Made by a program: the position numbers and the translations under genes. The notes under the pieces were generated by a model that had not been told where the DNA came from, did not search any database, and was given only the letters and a program-made list of their open reading frames with translations. Below, piece after piece: positions 54,158-64,000 of a DNA stretch of 64,000 nt. The number at the start of each line of letters is the position of its first letter. The first letter of the stretch is position 1. Source of the DNA: Bacilli bacterium (lineage in GTDB: Bacteria > Bacillota_I > Bacilli_A > RF39 > UBA660); contig JAFYEA010000009.1 of the NCBI GenBank assembly GCA_017544525.1, positions 30,356 to 94,355 of the forward strand. The letters run 5' to 3'.

Positions 54158-54892
54158 TTATTTTTTTAACACTCTTTTTAATACTTCGTTATATCCTTTA
54201 CTTACATCTCCCAAATCTTTACGGAAGATATCTTTATCTAATATTTCTCCTGTTTTGTAGTCAATCAATCTACAAGTATCTGGTGAAATTTCATCACATA
54301 ATATAATTTGGTCTGATGGAATTCTCCCATATTCAACTTTAAAATCAATAAGTTTTATTCCTAGTTCATAATAAAACTTAGATAATAAAAGCCCTATACG
54401 TGCTGTATAATAATCAATTAAATTTAGTTCTCTTTCATCTTTAATCAATGTTTTTTCTTTTATAGCTAATATAGTTTTTCTATCAATTAATGGATCTCCA
54501 AAAGAATCGGACTTATATGTATATTCTATTAGGGGATCATCAAATTTCATACCATCAAGTCCATAACGTTTGCAAAAACTTCCAGCAGCATACAATCTAC
54601 ATATTACTTCTAATGGTATCATTTGGGCTTTTTTAACAATTTTTGATGATTCGTTGCTCCCTTCACAAACATAATGTGTAGGAATTCCGTTCTTTTCTAA
54701 ATACTGAAAAATTGTTGATGATATTTTATTATTTGAAACGCCTTTTCCGGGTATAACATCTCTTTTAACACCATTACCAGCTGATATTCTATCAGATGAT
54801 TCTAATTCTAAATAATCTTCGTAATTAGTAGCATATACATTATTTGCTTTTCCCTTATGAATTAATTCTCTTCTTATAAAATCTTCTTTCAT
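54158..54892 (-). CDS. purC: Phosphoribosylaminoimidazole-succinocarboxamide synthase
   Basis: Condenses CAIR with aspartate (SAICAR synthetase). N-terminal IHKGKANNVYATN is the glycine-rich ATP loop; EVICRLYAAGSFCKRYG and IDFKVEYGRIPSDQIILCDEI are family signatures, with DTCRLID and the RKDLGDVSKGYNEVLKR end. 244 residues, normal. Its ATG overlaps the YczE-like gene's stop by 4 bases. The other enzymes between purF and purC in the pathway (purD, purL, purM, purE) are not in this window. Confidence 0.95.
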   Translation of the reverse strand: MKEDFIRRELIHKGKANNVYATNYEDYLELESSDRISAGNGVKRDVIPGKGVSNNKISSTIFQYLEKNGIPTHYVCEGSNESSKIVKKAQMIPLEVICRLYAAGSFCKRYGLDGMKFDDPLIEYTYKSDSFGDPLIDRKTILAIKEKTLIKDERELNLIDYYTARIGLLLSKFYYELGIKLIDFKVEYGRIPSDQIILCDEISPDTCRLIDYKTGEILDKDIFRKDLGDVSKGYNEVLKRVLKK

Positions 54893-55572
54893 TTATTACT
54901 CCTTTTTATATACTTTTCTATTTTCGTTCCATATAATCGATTGAAATAAAATACTATTCTACCAACTCCAAGCATTGCTAGTATAGTTCCTATTCCAATA
55001 CCTATTACCTTTTTACTAGCTAAATAACTAAATATAATAGTTATGCAGACTAATGATATATCTAAAACATTTTTTATTAATCCAACATCTTTTTTACTAA
55101 ATTCTGCTGTTGTTCTTATAAATCCGTTAGTAGGATTAGGAGGGTATATAGTTTTTACAACCATTGCTATTCCCACACCTATACAAGTCATGGCTATTAA
55201 AAAGAAAAACAATCTAAAATATATAGTACCTAAAACATTATTTAAATCTGTAAATGTTGGAATTAACTTATCCAATATATTTAAGAACCTAGTCAAAACA
55301 AAAGATACTAATAATTGAAGAATATCTCCTATTATATCAGTGTATTTTTTCATAATAATATGAAGTACTATTTGTATAATGATAAAAACAATATAATAAA
55401 TTAATATAACATTGCCAATACTGATATTATATATTTTGCTAATTGAAAAAGGTAATGCCATCAAAGCACTTGTTCCTAAACTAAGTTTTGTACTTAAACT
55501 TAATCCTATTCCTAATACTACCATCCCTATAATATAAATTAATAATTCTCTTAAATTTATCTTCTTTATCAT
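54889..55572 (-). CDS. YczE/YitT-like integral membrane protein
   Basis: A 227-residue polytopic protein with five or six membrane helices. It matches the YczE/YyaS/YitT-like group: LGIGLSLSTKLSLGTSALMA and GVGIAMVVKTIYPPNPTNGF are typical of the family. Function of the family is unknown; some members affect export or cell-envelope processes. It is embedded in a nucleotide synthesis operon, 5 bp after pyrG and overlapping purC by 4 bases, so a role in transport of a nucleobase or related metabolite is possible but is only inference from position. Confidence 0.72.
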   Translation of the reverse strand: MIKKINLRELLIYIIGMVVLGIGLSLSTKLSLGTSALMALPFSISKIYNISIGNVILIYYIVFIIIQIVLHIIMKKYTDIIGDILQLLVSFVLTRFLNILDKLIPTFTDLNNVLGTIYFRLFFFLIAMTCIGVGIAMVVKTIYPPNPTNGFIRTTAEFSKKDVGLIKNVLDISLVCITIIFSYLASKKVIGIGIGTILAMLGVGRIVFYFNRLYGTKIEKYIKRSNK

Positions 55573-55577
55573 TTTAA

Positions 55578-57185
55578 TTATTTCTTATTTGATATACTTG
55601 CTTTTATAAATGACAAGAATAATGGATGTGCATTAGTAGGCCTTGATTTAAATTCAGGATGGAATTGACATGCTATAAAGTGTTTATGACTTGGTAATTC
55701 AATTATTTCAACTAGATTTGCTTTTTCATTAATTCCTGAAAATACCATACCTTTCTCTTCTAATAACTCTTTATATTTATTATTAAATTCATATCTATGT
55801 CTATGTCTTTCCAAAATTTTAACTTGTTTATAATCTTTATAAGCAAGCGTTCCTTTTTCTATTTTACATTCATAATTTCCAAGTCTTAATGTTCCACCCA
55901 TGTTAATAATTGATTTTTGATCAGCCATCAAATCAATAATAGGATTTTTAGTAGTTGGTGCAAATTCAGTAGAATTAGCATCTTTTACACCACACACATT
56001 TCTTGCAAATTCAATAACTGCAAGTTGCATTCCCAAACATATTCCTAAAAAAGGAATATTATTTACTCTAGCATAATTAATTGCTTTTATTTTACCCTCT
56101 ATTCCTCTACTACCAAAACCACCTGGAACTAAAATACCATCTGTATCTTTAAATATTTCTTTCAAATCTGCACTTTCTTTTTCCAAACTTTCAGAATCAA
56201 TCCATTCCACTTCTACTTTTTTATTGTAAACATAGCCGGCATGGATTAATGATTCATGAACAGATAAATATGCATCATGAAGTTCAATATATTTACCTAC
56301 CAAAGCTATCTTTACTTCTCCCTTTAAATTATTAACTGTATCTATTAAATCAGTCCAATACTTTAAATCAGCTTTTTTGACAGGTAAATTAAATTGTTTA
56401 AGTATTATTTCATCTATCTTTTGTTCGTAATAATTAATTGGTATTTGATAAATATTATTTACATCTTCTGAATCTATAATATTTTCCACTGGGATAGAAC
56501 AGAATAAAGATAATTTACTTTTTAATTTATCTCCTATTTTATATGGCGCTCTACATACTAATGCATTAGGTGTTATTCCCATATTTCTTAAATCTCTAAC
56601 ACTATTTTGAGTTGGTTTTGTTTTTAATTCGCCTGAACCAAATAATAACGGAACTAAAGTACAATGAACAAAGAAAGTATTTTCTTTTCCAAGTTCATAT
56701 TGTATTTGTCTTAATGCCTCAATAAATGGTTGACTTTCAATATCACCAACTGTACCACCTATTTCTGTAATAACAATATCCGCATTACTAGAGTGTCCTG
56801 CTTCAAACACTTTATTTTTTATTTCATTAGTAATATGAGGAATCATTTGAACAGTAGATCCTAAATACTCTCCTCTTCTTTCTTTTTCAATTACACTACT
56901 AAATATTTTACCGCTTGTAATATTTGAACTATAATTTAATTCCTCATCTATAAATCTTTCATAGTGTCCTAAATCTAAATCAGTTTCACATCCATCATAT
57001 GTTACATATACTTCACCATGTTGAATTGGATTCATCGTACCTGGATCAACATTGAAATAAGGATCAAACTTTTGCATAAATACTTTATATCCTCTAGATT
57101 TTAGAAGTAAAGCTAAAGACGAAGCAGTAATTCCTTTACCTAATCCAGATACAACACCACCTGTTACAAAAACATATTTAGTCAC
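55578..57185 (-). CDS. pyrG: CTP synthase
   Basis: Aminates UTP to CTP with glutamine. The synthetase domain begins YVFVTGGVVSGLGKGITASS (P-loop) and contains KFDPYFNVDPGTMNPIQHGE, then ETDLDLGHYERF. The glutaminase domain has GICLGMQLAVIEFA near 380 with the catalytic Cys, and CQFHPEFKSRP at the end with His and Glu. 535 residues, normal. It lies between purB and the YczE-like gene, giving purine and pyrimidine synthesis in one operon. Confidence 0.97.
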   Translation of the reverse strand: MTKYVFVTGGVVSGLGKGITASSLALLLKSRGYKVFMQKFDPYFNVDPGTMNPIQHGEVYVTYDGCETDLDLGHYERFIDEELNYSSNITSGKIFSSVIEKERRGEYLGSTVQMIPHITNEIKNKVFEAGHSSNADIVITEIGGTVGDIESQPFIEALRQIQYELGKENTFFVHCTLVPLLFGSGELKTKPTQNSVRDLRNMGITPNALVCRAPYKIGDKLKSKLSLFCSIPVENIIDSEDVNNIYQIPINYYEQKIDEIILKQFNLPVKKADLKYWTDLIDTVNNLKGEVKIALVGKYIELHDAYLSVHESLIHAGYVYNKKVEVEWIDSESLEKESADLKEIFKDTDGILVPGGFGSRGIEGKIKAINYARVNNIPFLGICLGMQLAVIEFARNVCGVKDANSTEFAPTTKNPIIDLMADQKSIINMGGTLRLGNYECKIEKGTLAYKDYKQVKILERHRHRYEFNNKYKELLEEKGMVFSGINEKANLVEIIELPSHKHFIACQFHPEFKSRPTNAHPLFLSFIKASISNKK

Positions 57186-57209
57186 AATTAATACACCTAC
57201 CTTTAATAA

Positions 57210-59833
<2,624 letters not shown>

Positions 59834-59875
59834 TTACCTCCATTTTATATTTTAAAAATATTTTTTTGTAAATTA

Positions 59876-59950
59876 TAGACTATTTTTTCACTAAATGTTA
59901 TAATACAATTGGTTGTGTACCATACAAGAGTATAAATACTCTTTTTTTAT
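59876..59950 (+). ncRNA. Candidate short plus-strand transcript opposite the purA promoter
   Basis: On the plus strand TAGACT (59876-59881), a 17-bp spacer and TGTTATAAT (59896-59904, an extended -10) predict a start at G 59911. A hairpin AGAGTA/TACTCT (59927-59942) followed by a T-run would end the RNA near 59948. That predicts a transcript of about 38 nt, running against purA transcription and overlapping its -10. No plus-strand gene follows. The unit is only computed by eye. Confidence 0.3.
59900..59927 (-). promoter_or_regulatory. Promoter upstream of purA
   Basis: Minus strand TTGTAT (59927-59922), 16-bp spacer and TATTAT (59905-59900). A second, perfect TATAAT occurs nearer the gene at 59877-59872. 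No purine riboswitch or PurR box is seen. Confidence 0.45.
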
Positions 59951-59958
59951 ACATAAAT

Positions 59959-59992
59959 AAAACAACTCAAATATGTTTATTGAGTTGTTTTA
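59959..59992 (-). terminator. Terminator after the 59996-60304 gene
   Basis: Minus-strand AAAACAACTCAATAAA/TTTGAGTTGTTTTA hairpin, 4 bp past the stop codon. Confidence 0.65.
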
Positions 59993-59995
59993 ATA

Positions 59996-60304
59996 TTAAT
60001 TATCAGTTTTTGTATTATCATCTGTTGTTTTATCAGTTTCATTACTGTTTTCAGTACTTGGATTTTTTTGTTTGCCTCTTCTATTCTTATCAAAATATCT
60101 AGGTGCTTTTGGTCTTTCACCATTTTCTTGATATTTTGTCATTTCACCATTAAATCCTTCAGGAAAACGTGGTTTTGCACATAAGCAAAATATACCAGCA
60201 GTAATGCCTGCCCCAATTAACATTCCAATGACAACTGATATTACTCTATCTTTAGTGATTAGTTTATTCTTTTTTTCTGCTGTTTTATTTTTTTCTTTTT
60301 CCAT
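59996..60304 (-). CDS. Small single-pass membrane protein, unknown
   Basis: A 102-residue protein with one membrane segment (VISVVIGMLIGAGITAGIFC, about 21-41) after a basic N-terminus. The outer part is a short Pro- and Arg-containing segment (KPRFPEGFNGEMTKYQENGE) ending in an Asn/Thr/Asp-rich tail. No family recognised. The ATG at 60304 is 5 bases after a strong AAAGGAGG, while the earlier frame start at 60334 has none. Flanked by hairpins on both sides. Confidence 0.65.
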   Translation of the reverse strand: MEKEKNKTAEKKNKLITKDRVISVVIGMLIGAGITAGIFCLCAKPRFPEGFNGEMTKYQENGERPKAPRYFDKNRRGKQKNPSTENSNETDKTTDDNTKTDN

Positions 60305-60377
60305 TTTATCCTCCTTTAAGACAATAATACTCATAGTATATTAAATAAACATTAAATAGTTTTCTATATTGTATCAT

Positions 60378-60409
60378 AAAAAAACTCTAATAATCATTAG
60401 AGTTTTTTT
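60378..60409 (-). terminator. Terminator after the 60416-61336 lipoprotein gene
   Basis: Minus-strand AAACTCTAATGATTATTAGA stem followed by GTTTTTTTAT. Confidence 0.65.
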
Positions 60410-60415
60410 AAACTT

Positions 60416-61336
60416 TTATAAATGTCTAAATTCACCAAAATTAAATGTTTTTCCAGTTGCATTAGTTATTCTATATATATTTCCAGTAGTTGTATCAATA
60501 GCTTTATTATTATTCATAGTTACAGAATGTTCTTCTAATTCAATTTCATCAAGTGAAGAATTTAAAATCTTTTTACCATTTGAATCCACTGTATACATTG
60601 CTTCTGTTGGAGTTAAATAAGTAATATTACCATTTTTGATTGAATGGAAAATAACATCTCCACTATGATTTTTATATTTATCAACAACTGATCCAGTTAG
60701 CTTAGTCCCGTGAACAACATCAACAATGAATTCTCCTAATAATATTCCATTATCAGTTGTAATCATAAAACTTGCTTGAGGTTTATCCTCAGTACCGGCT
60801 GGTAAAGAGATAACAGCATATTCCTTATCTCCACCTTTATGTGTTGAAGAAGTAAAATCCCATTCAAAGAATTCATGATTTACACCAATGTCCTCTTCTT
60901 CATTAAATTCTTTTAACATTGTTATGCCATATCCTTCAAGATGATAAATGGCATCTCTTACACATTTAAGACCAAGAGCATCATTTCCAACATAAACATT
61001 ATAATAAATATAATATGGTCCATTAGCTTGCTGTTTTGAGCTACCTGATGTTTGAACTCTTATTACTATTTCATTTTCATTTACTTTAAGATAATTGTTT
61101 TCAAGTCCTAATGGAATGTCATCAAAATATGCACCTTGAATTTCTGATATAGGTATTGATCCACCATTTGATTTAGTATTATTATTTGTTGTATCTGTAT
61201 TATCTTTTTCAGTTGTGTTATTTGTAGTGTTTTCTCCATTTGATGATGAATTGTTCTCTACTGGTTTTTTATCACATCCCACTATGACAAGTAACATCAT
61301 AATTACCAAAAACCCTACTATCATTTTATCTTTCAT
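60416..61336 (-). CDS. Lipoprotein of unknown function
   Basis: A 306-residue predicted lipoprotein: MKDKMIVGFLVIMMLLVIVGCDKKP has a lipobox VIVGC at residue 21 (Cys is the lipidated residue). A long Asn/Thr/Ser-rich linker (about 28-60) separates the anchor from a beta-rich domain of about 240 residues (EIVIRVQTSGSSKQQANGPY, YYIYYNVYVGNDALGLKCV). No catalytic motif recognised. AGGAGG precedes the ATG. It is preceded by its own TGATATAAT extended -10. Could be a substrate-binding or surface lipoprotein; not assignable. Confidence 0.7.
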   Translation of the reverse strand: MKDKMIVGFLVIMMLLVIVGCDKKPVENNSSSNGENTTNNTTEKDNTDTTNNNTKSNGGSIPISEIQGAYFDDIPLGLENNYLKVNENEIVIRVQTSGSSKQQANGPYYIYYNVYVGNDALGLKCVRDAIYHLEGYGITMLKEFNEEEDIGVNHEFFEWDFTSSTHKGGDKEYAVISLPAGTEDKPQASFMITTDNGILLGEFIVDVVHGTKLTGSVVDKYKNHSGDVIFHSIKNGNITYLTPTEAMYTVDSNGKKILNSSLDEIELEEHSVTMNNNKAIDTTTGNIYRITNATGKTFNFGEFRHL

Positions 61337-61376
61337 TAATTATTCCTCCTTATAAAATATTATATCATATAAAAAT

Positions 61377-61400
61377 AAAAACTCTATAATAATTAGAGTT
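61377..61400 (-). terminator. Terminator after the gene remnant at 61426-61647
   Basis: Minus-strand AACTCTAATTATTATAGAGT hairpin followed by TTTTATTTTTA. Confidence 0.6.
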
Positions 61401-61425
61401 CATTTTTTATAATGGAACAGTGGAA

Positions 61426-61647
61426 TCATACTTTAAAAAAGTGATGTAACCTTACATTAATCAATCTTAATTTTTTTAAAAAAACTGGTCCATATATATC
61501 TTTAGTATTTTTTAAACCTTCCAAATAATAACCATCTGGTACTGTATACCCATTTTCATTATGATATACTTCTTGAACATAATCATCAGTTATAAAATCA
61601 AAGTTATATGCATTCGTAAAAGAATAATAATTCCAAACAATTATTTT
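61426..61647 (-). pseudogene. Open-frame remnant after the 61654-62511 gene
   Basis: In the same frame as the upstream gene, after its TAA and a TGA at 61650-61648, a 73-codon open stretch follows without a start codon. It reads like protein (TDDYVQEVYHNENGYTVPDG, GYYLEGLKNTKDIYGPVF) and ends at TGA 61428-61426. It has no Shine-Dalgarno sequence. It may be the tail of a gene that lost its 5' part. The upstream protein seems complete, so an extension of it is less likely. This stretch accounts for most of the 61337-61653 interval between genes. Confidence 0.35.
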
Positions 61648-61653
61648 TCAATT

Positions 61654-62511
61654 TTAATCATAAAAAGAATATGTATTTTTACCAATGTGAATATTAAAGT
61701 ATTGTTTATTACCATCTGGATTTTCTAAAACAATTTTAGTATCTCCTGGCTTTTTGAACGAAGCATGAATGCAATAACTCTCTATACTATCAACATATTC
61801 AACATTTAAATTTCCATAAGATGGATCTTCTAGATATACCTTATATGTATCATCATATATAAAATTTTCATCACTACACTTAAAATTGGTTTCATATGTT
61901 GAGGGTGTAAGCATAGGTTTTATTCCAAAAATCAACATTATAATAACACTAGTTATCAACCCAAAATATTTTATTTTTTTATTTTTAAACAATGCTAAAG
62001 GATAAACTATAAATGATGCTATTATGAATAAAGTGTTTATTAAATGTTTAGGGAAAGAATACTTAACATTAGTAATAGAAGATGATAATCCAAATCCTAA
62101 TAATAGCATTATAGGAAACAATATTAGTAGTCCATACCATTTTTCTTTTTTTATATAATATCCTATATATCCCATAGGTAAACATAATAAAGTCCATATA
62201 AACCAAGGTTTATAATATATAAACAAATTCCATCCCATATCATTAAATGGTACTTCACATAAATATATAAGTGGTTGACTAATTAGAAAAAAAACAAAAC
62301 ACTTTAACGCTGAATCCTTATTAGATTTAGAATTCATTATTATAAATATCCCACAAAATATCCAAAAATCAAAAAAAGTGGCAATATCTGTTATTGTAGT
62401 GTCATATAAAAATGAAACACTATTCAATAAACCAACAGAAGTTCCAATTACTATTGCACTTATTATTATTCTTTTCCAAGTTAAATTAATTTTACCAAAT
62501 ATTTTTTTCAC
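61654..62511 (-). CDS. Polytopic membrane protein with C-terminal outer domain, unknown
   Basis: A 285-residue protein with six or seven membrane segments between about 12 and 200 (RIIISAIVIGTSVGLLNSVS, WFIWTLLCLPMGYIGYYI, LIVIPLALF-type helices) and an outer domain of about 75 residues at the C-terminus (YKVYLEDPSYGNLNVEYVDS) with two Cys. I recognise no family. The start is GTG at 62511; the Shine-Dalgarno sequence is weak and no better start exists. It has its own extended -10, TGGTATAAT, at 62543-62535. It lies downstream of small RNA copy A. Confidence 0.68.
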   Translation of the reverse strand: MKKIFGKINLTWKRIIISAIVIGTSVGLLNSVSFLYDTTITDIATFFDFWIFCGIFIIMNSKSNKDSALKCFVFFLISQPLIYLCEVPFNDMGWNLFIYYKPWFIWTLLCLPMGYIGYYIKKEKWYGLLILFPIMLLLGFGLSSSITNVKYSFPKHLINTLFIIASFIVYPLALFKNKKIKYFGLITSVIIMLIFGIKPMLTPSTYETNFKCSDENFIYDDTYKVYLEDPSYGNLNVEYVDSIESYCIHASFKKPGDTKIVLENPDGNKQYFNIHIGKNTYSFYD

Positions 62512-62534
62512 TATATCACACTCATTTCTATATC

Positions 62535-62543
62535 ATTATACCA
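62535..62543 (-). promoter_or_regulatory. Extended -10 promoter of the 61654-62511 gene
   Basis: Minus-strand TGGTATAAT, about 24 bp before the GTG at 62511 and downstream of the small RNA terminator, so this gene does not depend on read-through. Confidence 0.45.
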
Positions 62544-62608
62544 CGATTTATACTTTTTTATCATCACCTTAAATCATCGCAATATTACTATATCACGTAT
62601 CAAAACAT

Positions 62609-62705
62609 AAAAAAACTCTGACGTTGTGTCAGAGTAATTATCTATTTGGTACTTACAAACTAAATATATTTGACTAGGTGTCACATAAAAAGGAATTCGA
62701 GTTCC
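62609..62705 (-). ncRNA. Small RNA, copy A of a two-member family
   Basis: A minus-strand transcription unit. Promoter TTGACT (62739-62734), 16-bp spacer, TGC plus TATTAT (62717-62712) predicts a start at G 62705. The predicted 97-nt RNA begins GGAACTCGAATTCC (a short hairpin), carries the block TTTTTATGTGACRCCTAGT (A at R), a variable middle, then AAGTACCAAATA and GATAATTACT, and ends in a perfect terminator stem CTCTGAC/GTCAGAG with seven T. Copy B at 63674-63769 has the same blocks and promoter geometry. No known family recognised. Confidence 0.6.
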
Positions 62706-62711
62706 AACATC

Positions 62712-62739
62712 ATAATAGCACATTTTTATAAAAAGTCAA
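62712..62739 (-). promoter_or_regulatory. Promoter of small RNA copy A
   Basis: TTGACT, 16-bp spacer, TATTAT with a TGC extension, on the minus strand. Same spacing as in copy B. Confidence 0.55.
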
Positions 62740-62748
62740 AATCTTTGT

Positions 62749-63579
62749 TTATTCAGTTTCATTTGAAGACTCATACATTTTTTTATAGTCTACTAATGGA
62801 GTTCCATTTTCATCACATTTAACCACATCACAATCATATCTATAATCATAATCCTCATCGCAATATTTTTCTTTAGTAAATTTTATTGCATCTTCACTTA
62901 TTCCATAGTCGCAAACTAATCCACCATTATTATTTTTGTTTTCATTATCTTTGTAAGATAAGCAACTCCATGTTAGAGTTCTATATGCTATACATTTTCC
63001 TCTTTCCACTTTTTTTATATAGAAATGTGGGTGTGATATTTCTCTATCATCCACATGGTGAAAGTCTAATTGAAGCACAACTATTATAAGTGCTAAACAT
63101 ACTACTGATACATATACTATCTTAGCAACTAGATTCCATATTTTAACAAGTTTATATGATGCTAGGCCAATCAATAATATTCCAACAATTATAAATGTAT
63201 TAACCCATCCAAAAGGTTCTGTATCAAAATATCCATATGCTATCAATAATAAAACATATCCAAAAAACTTAAGCAATATATGACCAGCTACATCATTTTG
63301 TAATTTAATCTTAGAATCAACAGCACAAAAATAATTTTCTTCTATTTTTCTTGCTTTATCTTTATCATCTATTTTTTCAGCACTTAACAGTTCATTTACT
63401 GTAATTCCTAATACTTCACTAATTTTTCTTAATAATGAAACATCAGGCATTCCTCTACCATTTTCCCATTTAGAAATAGCTTTGTCGGTTACTCCAATTT
63501 TTTCAGCTAGATCTTTTTGAGTTAAATCTTTTTCTTTTCTTTGTTCAGCTATAAACTTTCCAATTTTTACTTGATTCAT
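62749..63579 (-). CDS. XRE-family regulator with membrane domain and Cys-rich outer tail
   Basis: A helix-turn-helix domain at about residues 4-58 (IAEQRKEKDLTQKDLAEKIG, ISKWENGRGMPDVSLLRKIS) is followed by a linker and three membrane segments (about 97-160). A C-terminal part of about 110 residues, predicted outside, has six Cys, an acidic run and a His cluster (HHVDDREISHPHF). So the protein may sense an outside signal and bind DNA inside. The frame extends to 63588, but ATG 63579 follows AGGTGATAGAA and is preferred. Two paralogous small RNA genes flank it. A TTGATT, 18-bp, TATAAT promoter is at 63597-63626. Confidence 0.82.
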   Translation of the reverse strand: MNQVKIGKFIAEQRKEKDLTQKDLAEKIGVTDKAISKWENGRGMPDVSLLRKISEVLGITVNELLSAEKIDDKDKARKIEENYFCAVDSKIKLQNDVAGHILLKFFGYVLLLIAYGYFDTEPFGWVNTFIIVGILLIGLASYKLVKIWNLVAKIVYVSVVCLALIIVVLQLDFHHVDDREISHPHFYIKKVERGKCIAYRTLTWSCLSYKDNENKNNNGGLVCDYGISEDAIKFTKEKYCDEDYDYRYDCDVVKCDENGTPLVDYKKMYESSNETE

Positions 63580-63596
63580 TTCTATCACCTAGCACA

Positions 63597-63626
63597 ATTA
63601 TAATATAAGGAAAATTATAAAATCAA
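63597..63626 (-). promoter_or_regulatory. Promoter of the XRE membrane regulator gene
   Basis: Minus-strand TTGATT (63626-63621), 18-bp spacer, TATAAT (63602-63597). The predicted start gives a short leader of about 11 nt that contains the ribosome binding site. It lies downstream of the small RNA B terminator. Confidence 0.5.
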
Positions 63627-63673
63627 TAAACTAATCGTAGAGTTGATATTTTTTATTTATTTTCTAAAACAAA

Positions 63674-63769
63674 TAAAAACTCGAAACAATAGTTCAAGTA
63701 ATTATCATATTTGGTACTTGTGAAATCATGCTCTATAACTAGGCGTCACATAAAAAGGAATTCAATTCC
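63674..63769 (-). ncRNA. Small RNA, copy B of a two-member family
   Basis: Promoter TTGACT (63803-63798), 16-bp spacer and TATATT (63781-63776) preceded by TGT; predicted start at G 63769, the same offset as in copy A. The RNA begins GGAATTGAATTCC (5-bp stem), carries TTTTTATGTGACRCCTAGT (G at R), a variable middle, AAGTACCAAATA and GATAATTACT, and ends with the terminator stem ACTTGAAC/GTTTCGAGT and TTTTATTT. The stem sequences differ from copy A, yet pairing is kept, with one wobble and a bulge. Confidence 0.6.
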
Positions 63770-63775
63770 ACACTC

Positions 63776-63803
63776 AATATAACACAAATAACCAAAAAGT
63801 CAA
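63776..63803 (-). promoter_or_regulatory. Promoter of small RNA copy B
   Basis: TTGACT, 16-bp spacer, TATATT with a TGT extension, on the minus strand, matching copy A. Confidence 0.55.
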
Positions 63804-63831
63804 AATCATAATATCTTAATCTTCCGATCAT

Positions 63832-64000
63832 TTATGATTTAACTTTTTTGTTAATATAAAAAGTATATCCTAAACATAGAATTATCAATATAATACTACT
63901 TATTACTGTACTTTTCCCTGTTGAAAAAATATTTAATGCATTAAATATCCCGTGAAAAATAATACAAGGAATAAGTGATTTACTTTTATAGAATACCATA
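63832..64000 (-). CDS. CPBP-family intramembrane protease, C-terminal end only
   Basis: A partial gene running in from the right edge, with its stop at 63834-63832. About 55 residues are visible: SLIPCIIFHGIFNALNIF carries the His-x3-Asn motif of the last conserved helix of CPBP (Abi/CAAX-type) proteases, then a second membrane segment (STVISSIILIILCLGYTFYI) and a basic tail. Substrate and full length unknown. It lies upstream of small RNA copy B and the XRE regulator. Confidence 0.7.
   Translation of the reverse strand, partial: MVFYKSKSLIPCIIFHGIFNALNIFSTGKSTVISSIILIILCLGYTFYINKKVKS

Overview
This window is AT-rich chromosomal DNA from a member of the Bacillota, most likely an uncultured Bacilli lineage close to the Mollicutes (RF39- or Erysipelotrichia-like). 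That placement is inferred from gene content: ezrA, the secDF fusion with comN, the ymfF/ymfH pair, rnhC, the YolD/Y-family polymerase pair, a PrsW-type protease and Bacillus-like rel-dtd order. Standard TGG tryptophan codons and normal-length proteins argue against the Mycoplasma code. The genome looks reduced but walled or surface-decorated: sorting-signal surface proteins, FtsK and EzrA are present. There are no rRNA or tRNA genes, no CRISPR array and no transposase. All protein genes but one (rnhC) lie on the minus strand, so transcription runs from high to low coordinates.

Layout. 1-2556: thyA (cut by the window edge) and tmk, behind a promoter, a 7-codon leader ORF and a terminator-like hairpin; then an alpha/beta hydrolase. 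2617-3857: rnhC on plus and a candidate plus-strand small RNA. 3854-11948: mutS with a small partner, a membrane M48 protease and several uncharacterised proteins. 12019-17129: comN-secDF-rel-dtd (secretion, stringent response, D-Tyr-tRNA proofreading). 17191-24471: ymfF-ymfH, deoD, ftsK, ezrA (division and chromosome segregation). 24565-35460: a CnaB/DUF11 surface protein, anchored unknowns, DUF362, aquaporin, a HerA-like ATPase, L-lactate dehydrogenase, GT2, and a prsW-mtnN-apt operon. 35539-41465: MBL hydrolase, flavodoxin, YjbR, TtcA-like, ZIP transporter, then YolD plus a Y-family polymerase behind a LexA-like palindrome. 41544-50318: mainly envelope proteins (metallophosphoesterase, metzincin-like protease, phospholipase C-like, a second CnaB/DUF11 surface protein, transglutaminase-like), plus fhs. 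50392-59827: purN-ADP-ribosylglycohydrolase, a thioredoxin-like lipoprotein, and a six-gene operon purA-purB-pyrG-(YczE-like)-purC-purF. 59996-64000: membrane and lipoproteins, a gene remnant, an XRE regulator with a membrane and Cys-rich outer domain, two paralogous small RNA genes, and the end of a CPBP protease.

How the genes work together. Nucleotide supply dominates: dTMP (thyA, tmk), purine synthesis (purF, purN, purC, purB, purA) with fhs able to supply formyl-THF to PurN, CTP (pyrG), and purine salvage (deoD, mtnN feeding apt). Lactate dehydrogenase suggests fermentative metabolism.

The most novel-looking element is a pair of about 96-nt RNA genes (62609-62705 and 63674-63769). They share identically spaced promoters, two conserved blocks and divergent but still pairable terminator stems, and they flank the XRE membrane regulator. 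Other notable points: the translation-coupled attenuator candidate before tmk, the degenerate hydrolase domain of Rel and its possible AUA start, a possible leaderless mutS mRNA, and a short plus-strand promoter-terminator unit overlapping the purA promoter.
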